Below, in pieces: positions 46,809-54,754 of a stretch of 62,084 nucleotides of DNA. Made by a program: the position numbers and the translations under genes. Position 1 is the first letter of the stretch, and each line of letters opens with the position of its first letter. The notes under the pieces are model-generated. The model made no database searches and was not told where the DNA came from. It was given only the letters and a program-made list of their open reading frames with translations. This DNA is from Planctomycetaceae bacterium (GTDB lineage: Bacteria; Planctomycetota; Planctomycetia; Planctomycetales; Planctomycetaceae), in NCBI GenBank assembly GCA_041398785.1, contig JAWKUA010000031.1:1-62084 (forward strand). The letters are read 5' to 3'.

Positions 46809-47078
46809 CTAATCGCCGCTTGCTTCGCCGCTATGCATGTAGTTCGTCGGATCGAAGGCCTCGCCATTTCGCAGGCAGTTCACGATCACTTCAATCCACG
46901 CGACAGCCGCTTCCGGCAGTTCCTGCCCGAAACGCAGCAAGACGCAGCGTTCGTAGTCTTCCAGGCAGAGTTCGCAGCCGAGGTCGCTCTGAAGGTCTCG
47001 GCAAAGTGCATAGATTTGCTCGACAACGCGCACTCGCCTCTGAGTGTCACCGGAGAGTTCCCGCACAGATCTATCCAC
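46809..47078 (-). CDS. Small acidic hypothetical protein
   Basis: 89 residues starting GTG (MDRSVRELSGDTQRRVRVVEQIYALC); a second GTG four codons in is also possible. AGGGG lies just upstream. The protein is acidic and helical, with Cys residues in LCRDLQSDLGCELCLEDYERC and VNCL. No family is recognised. Its balanced composition is unlike the Arg-rich shadow frames around it, which is the main reason to accept it. It stands alone between prfA and lpxD. Confidence 0.5.
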   Translation of the reverse strand: MDRSVRELSGDTQRRVRVVEQIYALCRDLQSDLGCELCLEDYERCVLLRFGQELPEAAVAWIEVIVNCLRNGEAFDPTNYMHSGEASGD

Positions 47079-47609
47079 CCCTGAAAAAATGAACCGAACG
47101 ACGCGTGCAATGTCCGCCGGGAGACAAGGTTTCTGCCGAGCCTCGCGTACTCACGGTCTTCCGAAGCGGCAGCGGCTCAGATCCCCGTCGCCGGGTTCTG
47201 CCGATTCCGAACCCGGACAATCCAACTTTGCCAGTGCACTGTCAGGCGTAGATCGGTGAGTCGCGTGGCACTGGCTGTGCCGGTGGATTCCGCATCGCAA
47301 AGACACTGGGATAGCCGGTGCCGCACATCAAAAGACGTTGGCCGGAGCACTAGATCAGAAGATCGTTCGGTTCTGCCGGAGAAATCGGCGGCATGTTCGA
47401 TTTCAACGGTGAGTCCGAATATTGCGGGCCGGCTGTGTCGGTCAGTGAAACTAAGAGAATCCTGAGTTCGGATTGCAGGATTCACCGTCCGTTGCGAACC
47501 GGCCGCGACAGTTCGCCTGCAGCCTGCGGCGCGGCGGTCGCGCGCGGTCCTGCCGATTCCTGCTGCTGCGGTGTCGCCGAATTGGCAAAAGGACTCGGAC
47601 CTTGCGGAA
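47079..47609. other. Intergenic region downstream of prfA, no gene seen
   Basis: Between the end of prfA and the small gene at 46809. Overlapping short ORFs on both strands have no family features. I see no terminator hairpin with a T run after prfA. Confidence 0.35.
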
Positions 47610-48695
47610 CTACGGCTTGTCGCCGGTTCCGGAATCACCTTTCAGGCGTTCCTGGCGATCGAATTCCAGAAGCCCTTCGATCAGCTCCGACATTTCGCCA
47701 AGAATGATGCGGTCCAGCTTGTGGATGGTCAGCCCGCAGCGGTGGTCGGTGACGCGATTCTGCGGAAAGTTGTAGGTGCGAATTCGTGAATTGCGATCGC
47801 CCGTGCCGACCAGAGTCCTGCGAGTGGCGGAACGCTGGGCGTCGGCTTCCTGTTGCTGAATTTCCAGGATGCGGCTCTTCAGGACCCGCAGTGCCTTCGC
47901 GCGGTTCTTGTGCTGACTTTTTTCGTCCTGAATTTTGACGACGATACCCGTGGGAATGTGCGTCATCCGGACGGCGCTTTCGGTCTTGTTGACTTTCTGG
48001 CCGCCGGGCCCGCCGGCTCGCATGGTGTCGACCTGCAGGTCTTCCGGACGAATTTCGATTTCCACATCGCTGGCTTCCGGCAGCACTGCCACCGTCGCGG
48101 CACTGGTGTGGATGCGGCCCTGAGTTTCCGTTTCGGGGACTCGCTGCACACGGTGTCCGCCGCTTTCGAACTGCAGTTCGTGGTAGGCTCCTTCGCCCGT
48201 GATCGAACAGACGACTTCCCTCACACCGCCGAGTTCCGTGTCGCTGAATTCGATCAGTTCGACCTTCCAGCCCTTCAGTTCGCAATACTTCATGTACATG
48301 TCGTACAGGTCTTTGGCGAACAGCGCCGCTTCGTCGCCTCCCGTCCCCGCACGAATTTCCATGATGAGTGAACCGCGAGTAATGGAATCGCCGGCCGTCG
48401 CCAGATCTTCCAGTTCTTCCGCCAGTGCGTCGCGTTTTTCTGTGAGTTCATCCAGCTCCTGTTGAGCGTACTGGCGGCTTTCGGCGTCAGTTTCTTCATC
48501 GACCATCATCTGCGCGGCTTCGATGTCGCCTTCCAGCTTATGAAACCGCCGCACGGCTTCCGCGACCTTGGCCAGGCCTCCCATTTCTTTCTGAATTCCC
48601 AGCATCTTCTCGACATCCGCCAGAACAGCGGGGTCGAGAAGCTGCTGTTCGAGCGATTCGTAGCGTGCCAGTTTTTGTTCGAGACTGGGAAACAT
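47610..48695 (-). CDS. prfA: Peptide chain release factor 1
   Basis: 361 residues, usual RF1 length. It reads UAA and UAG stop codons. The peptidyl-hydrolysis motif GGQ is in MRAGGPGGQKVNKTESAVRMTH. The N-terminal coiled domain and FAKDLYDMYMKYCELKGWKVELI also fit. The codon-recognition segment HRVQRVPETETQGRIHTSAATVAVLPE contains the region just after the anticodon-like PxT motif. It lies 220 bases downstream of rpmE, with a strong hairpin between. Confidence 0.96.
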   Translation of the reverse strand: MFPSLEQKLARYESLEQQLLDPAVLADVEKMLGIQKEMGGLAKVAEAVRRFHKLEGDIEAAQMMVDEETDAESRQYAQQELDELTEKRDALAEELEDLATAGDSITRGSLIMEIRAGTGGDEAALFAKDLYDMYMKYCELKGWKVELIEFSDTELGGVREVVCSITGEGAYHELQFESGGHRVQRVPETETQGRIHTSAATVAVLPEASDVEIEIRPEDLQVDTMRAGGPGGQKVNKTESAVRMTHIPTGIVVKIQDEKSQHKNRAKALRVLKSRILEIQQQEADAQRSATRRTLVGTGDRNSRIRTYNFPQNRVTDHRCGLTIHKLDRIILGEMSELIEGLLEFDRQERLKGDSGTGDKP

Positions 48696-48858
48696 GGCGT
48701 AACGATCGGTCAGGAAACCGGAAACTTCAAACGCAGGAAACTGCGAACAACGGCACGGGCCTCAAACCAGTCCGAACGACGACGACGGCGGCGGTCAGCG
48801 ACTATGATCCCGCCGCGCCCGCAAAAACGACCGCATGCGCGACCGTCGCAATGCAAAG

Positions 48859-48890
48859 AAGGACGTGCGCAACAACATGCGCACGTCCTT
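48859..48890. terminator. Strong 13-bp hairpin between rpmE and prfA
   Basis: AAGGACGTGCGCA (48859-48871), loop ACAACA, and its exact inverse (48878-48890). The plus strand continues CTTCTT; on the minus strand CTTCTTT overlaps the end of the stem. It follows the rpmE stop by 25 bases, so it most likely ends the rpmE transcript. Confidence 0.65.
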
Positions 48891-48915
48891 CTTCTTAGAA
48901 TTCAGAAAACGATCG

Positions 48916-49182
48916 CTAGGCGTCTGCGGCCGGTTCGGCCTTCTTGCCCCATTTCTTCTGGAACTTTTCGACTCGCCCGGCTGAGTCCACAAACTTCATC
49001 TTGCCGGTGTAAAACGGATGGGAATCCGACGTAATTTCCACTTTGAACAGCGGATATTCGTTCCCGTCGTCCCACTTATCCGTTTCCTTGCACTTGATCG
49101 TGGACTTAATCAGGAAACGCTTGCCGGTGGACGTGTCCTGAAAGATCACGTCGCGATATTCGGGATGAATGCCCTGTTTCAT
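48916..49182 (-). CDS. rpmE2: 50S ribosomal protein L31, type B
   Basis: 88 residues from MKQGIHPEYRDVIFQD (49182). This is the type B, cysteine-free L31: KSTIKCKETDKWDDGNEYPLFKVEITSDSHPFYTGKMKFVDSAGRVEKFQKKW. The CxxC zinc motif of type A is absent, as in paralogues used under zinc limitation, though some genomes carry only type B. Twelve upstream codons in frame show no similarity and are not included. Confidence 0.93.
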   Translation of the reverse strand: MKQGIHPEYRDVIFQDTSTGKRFLIKSTIKCKETDKWDDGNEYPLFKVEITSDSHPFYTGKMKFVDSAGRVEKFQKKWGKKAEPAADA

Positions 49183-49536
49183 TGTTCCAGCCTTGTCGGC
49201 GACGACTCGTCGCTGCACAGCGAAAAAACTGCGAAACCCGGCCGCCCAAACTGTCAGTCACGGCCGGAAATTGAAGCGGCGGAGTGTAAGGTCACCGTGC
49301 TGAGTCGGCAAGCAAAAACAGTCGGTCTTCCGTGAATGCAACACACCGGGAACCGCACCGAACTTCGTCGGAAACGCGGTGATTTCGAAGGCTCTGACGC
49401 TTTGTGCCTGTTTTTTCCGTGTCGGTTCGTCATAGTTTCACGAACCGTAAAACGCGAGCCTGGCGGCTGCAGGCTGGCGAGTTTCGCGACTCAGTTCACG
49501 TCACCGACTTTCCCGCCTGCAAAGGATTTCTGTTCC
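49183..49536. other. Intergenic region between divergent rpmE and FKBP gene
   Basis: The 354-base gap should hold both promoters. The FKBP-side ORF continues back in frame to 49336 but lacks a start signal or conserved residues. No other feature seen. Confidence 0.35.
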
Positions 49537-50268
49537 ATGCGACAACCGATCATCATCTGCCTGCTGGCCATGACGCTGACTTTCTTCACGGCCCGGCCGG
49601 TTCGCGCGCAGGCAGCGCCGGCTCAGGAAAAGCCGGCTGCCACGGAACTGGAAACCGTCAAAGACCGATTCAGCTACGCTCTGGGACTGAACCTTGGCCG
49701 GCAGTTCCAGCAGCAGGGGCTGGATATCAACCCGGCCGTTGTGGCTCGCGGCATCGCCGCCATTCTGGAGGGAACGGAACCGGAACTCACCGAAGAAGAC
49801 ATTCAGGCCGTCGTCCGGGCATACGAACAGGAACAGGCCGCAAAGCGCGAACAGGCCGCGAAAAAGAACAAGGAAGACGGCGAAGCCTATCTGACGGCCA
49901 ACGCGAAAAAGGACGGCGTCAAGACCACTCGCACCGGCCTGCAGTATCTCGTGCTGAAGGAAGGCACCGGAAAGTCTCCGACCACTGACAGCGAAGTCGT
50001 CGTCCACTATCGAGGCAAATTCATCGACGGCAAGGTCTTCGATCAGTCCTACGAAGGCGATGCTCCGACCGCCGACGAAGAACCCATTTCCTTCGGCGTC
50101 ACGCAGGTGATTTCCGGCTGGACGGAAGGTCTGCAACTGATGAAGGCCGGTGCGAAGTATCGCTTCTTTATCCCCTCCGGAATTGCCTACGGTCCGATGG
50201 GACGGCCGGGGATTCCTCCGAATTCGACGCTCGTGTTCGATGTCGAACTGATGAAGGTCGTCAATTGA
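49537..50268 (+). CDS. FKBP-type peptidyl-prolyl isomerase, exported
   Basis: 243 residues. A signal peptide (MRQPIIICLLAMTLTFFTARPVRAQA) sends it to the periplasm. The N-terminal FkpA/Mip-like dimerisation domain (FSYALGLNLGRQFQQQGLDINPAVVARGI) is followed by a charged helix and an FKBP domain (VVVHYRGKFIDGKVFDQSY, GVTQVISGWTEGLQLMKAGAKYRFFIP, GIAYG, PNSTLVFDVELMKV). It speeds proline isomerisation during folding of exported proteins. AGGA lies about 11 bases before the ATG. The OleC-like gene starts 48 bases downstream. Confidence 0.94.
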   Translation: MRQPIIICLLAMTLTFFTARPVRAQAAPAQEKPAATELETVKDRFSYALGLNLGRQFQQQGLDINPAVVARGIAAILEGTEPELTEEDIQAVVRAYEQEQAAKREQAAKKNKEDGEAYLTANAKKDGVKTTRTGLQYLVLKEGTGKSPTTDSEVVVHYRGKFIDGKVFDQSYEGDAPTADEEPISFGVTQVISGWTEGLQLMKAGAKYRFFIPSGIAYGPMGRPGIPPNSTLVFDVELMKVVN

Positions 50269-50316
50269 CACAAAGGCGGCAGGTCGTTCGCTACGCAGAC
50301 GAATCCGCAGTGCACC

Positions 50317-51999
50317 ATGACGCGACGACTGAACATCGCCGACCGATTGCGGACTGCCGCCGCGGCGGCTCCTACCCAGCGCGCGGTCGTGTTTCCCGAG
50401 GCTCGCGATCGGTTCGGCCGAGTCGCCTATTCGTATCTGACGTTTCAGCAGCTTGACGAAGAAGCCGACCGGATCGCGCGCGGACTGATCCGGCTGGGAG
50501 TAACGCCCGGCCGGCGCTTGATTCTGATGGTGCGACCGTCACTGGAATTCGTCGCGCTGACGTTTGGCGTGTTTCGGTCCGGCGCCGTCTGCACGCTGAT
50601 CGATCCCGGCATGGGACGTTCCAGCATCTTCAATTGCCTGGATGAAGTCGATCCGGACGGATTCATCGCCATCCCGCCGGTTCAGTTGATCCGCCGGGTG
50701 ATGTTCGGCAGGTTTCGTAACGCAAAGTTCAACGTCATTGTCGGCCCCAGGCGCCGGCGGTTCGGATGTGTGTCGTATCCGGAACTGCTGCGGATCGGTG
50801 GCGACGAATCCATTCCGCTGCCGGAAACGCTCAGCACGGATTCCGCGGCCATCATTTTTACCAGCGGCAGCACCGGTCCGCCGAAGGGTGTTCACTACGA
50901 ACACGGCATGTTCGACGCTCAGGTGGATCTGATTCGCGATCGTTTCGGAATTCAGCCGGGAGAAGTCGACCTGCCCGGATTCCCGCTGTTCGCGCTGTTC
51001 AACCTTGCGATGCAGGTTACGACGGTGATCCCCGACATGGATCCGACGAAACCCGCACGCGTCGATCCGAAGAAGATTCTGGAAGCGATCCGCGACAACG
51101 GAGTCACTCAGGCCTTCGGGTCGCCGGCGCTGTGGAATACCGTCGGCCGCTACCTGGAACAGAACGACATTCGGCTGCCAACGCTGCGTCGCATCCTTTC
51201 GGCGGGAGCTCCCGTGCCGAATCACGTGCTGGAACGCATCACGAAGGCTCTGCCGGACAACGCCGATCTGTTCACACCGTACGGAGCCACCGAATGTCTG
51301 CCGGTGGCGGCGATTGGAGGCCGGCAGGTTCTTTCCGAGACGGCGAAACAGACCGCGTCCGGAGCCGGAACGTGCGTCGGAACCGTGTTCGATCAAATGC
51401 AGGTCCGCATCATCGACGTCACGTTTGATCCGATCAGCGACATGCGCCAGGCCACGCAACTGCCTGCCGGCGAAATCGGGGAGATCATTGTTCGCGGGCC
51501 GGTCGCGACTCGGGAATATTTCCGTCGGCCGGACGCAACGGCTCTGGCGAAAATCACCGACGGCGACGAATTCTGGCATCGCATGGGAGACGTTGGTTAC
51601 CTGGACGACGCGGGTCGCCTTTGGTTCTGCGGCCGGAAGGCTCACATCGTGTTTACCGAAAGCGGCCCGCTGTATTCCGTTCGCTGTGAAGCAATCTTCA
51701 ACCAGCATCCGGCAATCTATCGCACCGCACTCGCGGGAATCGGTCCACGCGGTCAGCAGGTTCCGGTCATCATCGCGGAACCGGAAACTGGCCGATTTCC
51801 CGAATCCCGGTCCGCCAAAGAATCGCTGCGAAACGAACTGCTGGCGCTCGGCCGCGCGAATCCGCTGACGTCGGGCATCAACCGAATCCTGTTTCATCCG
51901 TCGCTGCCGGTGGACACTCGCCACAACGTGAAAATCAACCGCGAACAACTGGCCGTCTGGGCCGCTCAGCAGCGATTCGACCGCAGTGCCGCAGAATGA
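50317..51999 (+). CDS. AMP-dependent ligase, OleC-like beta-lactone synthetase family
   Basis: 560 residues of the ANL superfamily. The ATP loop IIFTSGSTGPPKGVHYEH, TPYGATECLPV and the hinge and lysine region GDVGYLDDAGRLWFCGRKAHIV are present. LPGFPLFALFNLAMQVTTVIPDMDPTKPARVDPKKI is characteristic of OleC, which closes beta-hydroxy acids to beta-lactones in long-chain olefin synthesis; databases often call it fatty acid CoA ligase. OleA, OleB and OleD are not in the window, so the pathway is unproven here. It follows the FKBP gene on the same strand and ends at a hairpin. Confidence 0.82.
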   Translation: MTRRLNIADRLRTAAAAAPTQRAVVFPEARDRFGRVAYSYLTFQQLDEEADRIARGLIRLGVTPGRRLILMVRPSLEFVALTFGVFRSGAVCTLIDPGMGRSSIFNCLDEVDPDGFIAIPPVQLIRRVMFGRFRNAKFNVIVGPRRRRFGCVSYPELLRIGGDESIPLPETLSTDSAAIIFTSGSTGPPKGVHYEHGMFDAQVDLIRDRFGIQPGEVDLPGFPLFALFNLAMQVTTVIPDMDPTKPARVDPKKILEAIRDNGVTQAFGSPALWNTVGRYLEQNDIRLPTLRRILSAGAPVPNHVLERITKALPDNADLFTPYGATECLPVAAIGGRQVLSETAKQTASGAGTCVGTVFDQMQVRIIDVTFDPISDMRQATQLPAGEIGEIIVRGPVATREYFRRPDATALAKITDGDEFWHRMGDVGYLDDAGRLWFCGRKAHIVFTESGPLYSVRCEAIFNQHPAIYRTALAGIGPRGQQVPVIIAEPETGRFPESRSAKESLRNELLALGRANPLTSGINRILFHPSLPVDTRHNVKINREQLAVWAAQQRFDRSAAE

Positions 52000-52003
52000 A
52001 AAC

Positions 52004-52029
52004 GCCCGGCTTCCGCAAAGAAGCCGGGC
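52004..52029. terminator. Hairpin terminator between converging genes
   Basis: GCCCGGCTTC (52004-52013), loop CGCAAA, and its exact inverse (52020-52029). On the minus strand it is followed by GTTTTC, so it likely ends the amidotransferase-like gene, and it may also stop the OleC-like transcript. Confidence 0.65.
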
Positions 52030-52071
52030 GATCGGCAATGTTGAATTCTGACTTCCGGCGGGCGACTGCTG

Positions 52072-52848
52072 CTACGCCGCCTTGCGCATCATCGACGAAA
52101 TCGGGATCACATCGACGTTCTGCTGTCGGCCGGTTGCCTGAATGAACGATTCGAAAATCTGAATGTCCAGAGCCGACGCAGTGTTGCTTTCCGGATGCCA
52201 CTGCACTCCCAGGCAATACCAGTCGTCCGACACGGATTCGTAGGCTTCGATCACGCCGTCAGGACACGTCGCGCCGACGCGGAAGCGGCTCGACAAATCG
52301 CGAACGGCCATGTGATGATGACTGTTGACGCGAACTTCGCCGGGACCGTAGATCTCATCCAAATGGCTGCCCGGAACGACCTCCAGCACGTGCCGCAGGT
52401 TCTTCTCGACTTCGTCCCGATGATGCAGGGCTCGCGGCAGGTCTTCCGGAATGTGCTGGTACAGAGTTCCGCCGCACAACACATTGACCAGTTGCATCCC
52501 CGAACCAATTGCCAGGATCGGCAGCTTCATGTCGATCGCCATCCGGGCGATCCGCCGATCAAACGTTTCCCGCCGCGGCGGCATCTTCTTGTTCGAAGGA
52601 TGGTTGTGCATGCCCAGAGCAATCGGGTCCAGATCCAGGTTACATCCGGCCAGCACCAGTCCGCCCAGTTGATTCAGAATCTGCTGCAGATCCTTTTCGT
52701 CCTCATACGGAGGCAGAAGCAGCGGAATTCCGCCGGCTGCCGTGACGCTGTCATAGTAGCCGGTATTGAACCAGCTCAGCGCGGCTCCGTTGTACCGTTC
52801 CGGACGAAAGTCTCCCGTGATGCCAACGACTGGTTTGCTGCGATTCAT
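52072..52848 (-). CDS. Class I glutamine amidotransferase-like (PuuD family), nucleophile Cys missing
   Basis: 258 residues from MNRSKPVVGITGDFRPE (52848), with AGGAA eight bases upstream. The gamma-glutamyl-GABA hydrolase/C26 fold is clear: the DGLxLxGG-like block (LGGLVLAGCNLDLDP), NVLCGGTLYQHIPEDLP, VNSHHHMAV, and the His-Glu pair in GVQWHPES. The nucleophile elbow, normally GICRGMQ, reads AIGSGMQ, so the catalytic Cys is Gly. The enzyme may be inactive, use another residue, or belong to a planctomycete subfamily with a different role. Stand-alone gene. Confidence 0.82.
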   Translation of the reverse strand: MNRSKPVVGITGDFRPERYNGAALSWFNTGYYDSVTAAGGIPLLLPPYEDEKDLQQILNQLGGLVLAGCNLDLDPIALGMHNHPSNKKMPPRRETFDRRIARMAIDMKLPILAIGSGMQLVNVLCGGTLYQHIPEDLPRALHHRDEVEKNLRHVLEVVPGSHLDEIYGPGEVRVNSHHHMAVRDLSSRFRVGATCPDGVIEAYESVSDDWYCLGVQWHPESNTASALDIQIFESFIQATGRQQNVDVIPISSMMRKAA

Positions 52849-53663
52849 CGCAAATTCCTTCCCTGGAGAATTGAGTGACGCGAACTCAGCGCACGCTGAA
52901 TTCACAGAAGTGAAACGGTCCTGCGTTCGGCGGGAGCAGATGACCGGAAACGTCCGGCGTCCCGTGAGCAATCAGACAGCAGAATCCATCCTGCAACATG
53001 TTGGCTGGTTCCTTCCAGCAATCCGACGGTTCAACAGCCACCGCCAGAAGTCATCGAACGCTTTCAACAATCAGCCGCCGAAGATGAACTCCTGTTTCTC
53101 CGCGACTGAGGGCGGGAACATTAGTCAAGGCCAAATCGACTGTAAAGCAGATCGAAGATTTTGCGGAAGCGAGCAACTCCGCCACCAGATGTAGTGTTTC
53201 CGGCAGAAACCGCGCCGCCGGCCTGTCAACGGCGGATTGTGCTGAATCCGGTTCAGCGCGCAACGGGCGAGATTGCTCAGCTTCGTATCAGAGCCTGGCG
53301 AGCCGCCGCAACAGTCGCCCGCTTGATCCACTGGCTTGGCTTGCGGTTTGTAGGCTCACCGTTTGTAGGCAGGTTTTTCAGGGACCTGGCAGTCATCACG
53401 CGGAGGCCCTTGTGGACCGAGAGCACAGCGTTCCGACGGCCGTCTCGGTCTTCGAATCCAGCCGTCACGCTCCGATTTTCTCCATAAGTGAACGCATGCA
53501 CATTTCCCGTGAATCCTGTGTAATTTCCAGATTTTCCATACTGCAATGCTTGCCGATTTTTCCCTTCCTGGAGATACATGGGTGAAACCACTCAGTTCCA
53601 CACACGCCACTCATCGTCTCGCGGCATCCGTGTGGACGGGCCTTCAGCAACGGGACACACAGA
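52849..53663. other. Intergenic region, no gene seen
   Basis: 815 bases between the amidotransferase-like gene and the cysteine-rich protein gene. The base composition drops in GC toward the right end. ORFs on both strands are short and featureless. No repeat or RNA was identified. Confidence 0.35.
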
Positions 53664-54659
53664 ATGAAGAATCGAGTGATCGCGGTGGCAGTTTTGCAGG
53701 TCGTGAGCGTGTGCTTACTCGCAACCACGGCAAGTGCCCAGCGCTGGCAGAGGCCGTTACAAATTCGCAATCGATGTTCACCATGCTATCCGACATTGCA
53801 ATGCGCGCCGTTACGATGCTTGTCCTTTCCATGCAACGGACCCGTATCGCAATGTGTCACCACGTGCGCTCCCGTAGCCGGCTGCCTTCCTCCAAACTGG
53901 TGCTGTCCGCAACCGTGGCCGTGCTGTCCCTGCGTTCCCTGCATTCCGGAATTCAACCCAAGTAGCAGTCAATGTCCAATTCTCAAGCTCGCTGAGATCC
54001 CCGTAATCGGCGGCACGATTTGCAGCTACCAGGTGCGACCGTGCGGTCAGCCATATTCATGGACCGTCTGGGTCGCTTGCAACACTGATGTCTGTGAGTG
54101 CAAAAACGGCAGCTGCTACTTAAACGGATCCCCATTACCCTTAAGGAGACTGCAGTCGTCGTTTGTCGATCATGAGCTTCTGAACGAGCCAAACGGTGTC
54201 AAGAAAATCCCACGACGTTTTGCAGTCAGTGGCGATTTCGAGCTGAGGCAAATCGCAATGGACATGGACGGCGCTGACCCAACAAAAGACTGGATCGTCA
54301 ACTCCACCCGCGTAAGAGACATCAAGCTCCAAAAGATCATAAAGCATGATAACAATTTCTTTGCACTCTATAAGATGACGCTCAGGAACTCGGTCAAGAT
54401 TTATGCCGACTCCGATACCACCGGCGAAAAAGACAACAATGATCTGCATCGCATTCGATACTTCGGAATTCGACTGAACGGTGATCCTGGGAACTCAGAA
54501 GACTACACGCCCAAGCCCAGGTCCGGTGACATCACTAAGCTCACAGCACCGAATGGGGATGAAAGCAAGCAGGAAGCAGTCATCCGATACCCTGCTTCGA
54601 CTGCACCACAGCAGCCTGCGGCGAACTTTAAGTACTACCACTTAATCGGGCACAACTAG
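53664..54659 (+). CDS. Secreted cysteine-rich protein, unknown family
   Basis: 331 residues with a clean signal peptide (residues 1-25, ending ASA-Q). Residues about 38-150 contain 21 Cys, often as C-P-C, P-C-C-P-C or Q-C, with many Pro and Trp. The C-terminal part (160-331) has no Cys, is more charged, and includes DWIVNSTRVRDIKLQKIIKHDNNFFALYKMTLRN, perhaps a beta-rich domain. Codon use is visibly richer in A/T than the neighbours, which may mean transfer. No ribosome binding site is strong. Cys-rich exported proteins could crosslink in the cell wall, but that is speculation. Confidence 0.7.
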   Translation: MKNRVIAVAVLQVVSVCLLATTASAQRWQRPLQIRNRCSPCYPTLQCAPLRCLSFPCNGPVSQCVTTCAPVAGCLPPNWCCPQPWPCCPCVPCIPEFNPSSSQCPILKLAEIPVIGGTICSYQVRPCGQPYSWTVWVACNTDVCECKNGSCYLNGSPLPLRRLQSSFVDHELLNEPNGVKKIPRRFAVSGDFELRQIAMDMDGADPTKDWIVNSTRVRDIKLQKIIKHDNNFFALYKMTLRNSVKIYADSDTTGEKDNNDLHRIRYFGIRLNGDPGNSEDYTPKPRSGDITKLTAPNGDESKQEAVIRYPASTAPQQPAANFKYYHLIGHN

Positions 54660-54754
54660 CAAACGGATTCTTTTGCGGTTGCTGCGATAGAATATTTGTT
54701 GACAACGAGACAAAGATTGCAGTGCCGATGGCTTTCCATGAGCGAAGCCACCGG

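Noticed and set aside
53440..53480. TTCGAATCC resembling a tRNA T-arm
   Set aside because: No acceptor or anticodon arms can be drawn around it.
53277..53770. Overlapping minus-strand ORFs upstream of the cysteine-rich gene
   Set aside because: No family features; one overlaps the signal peptide of the well-formed plus-strand gene.
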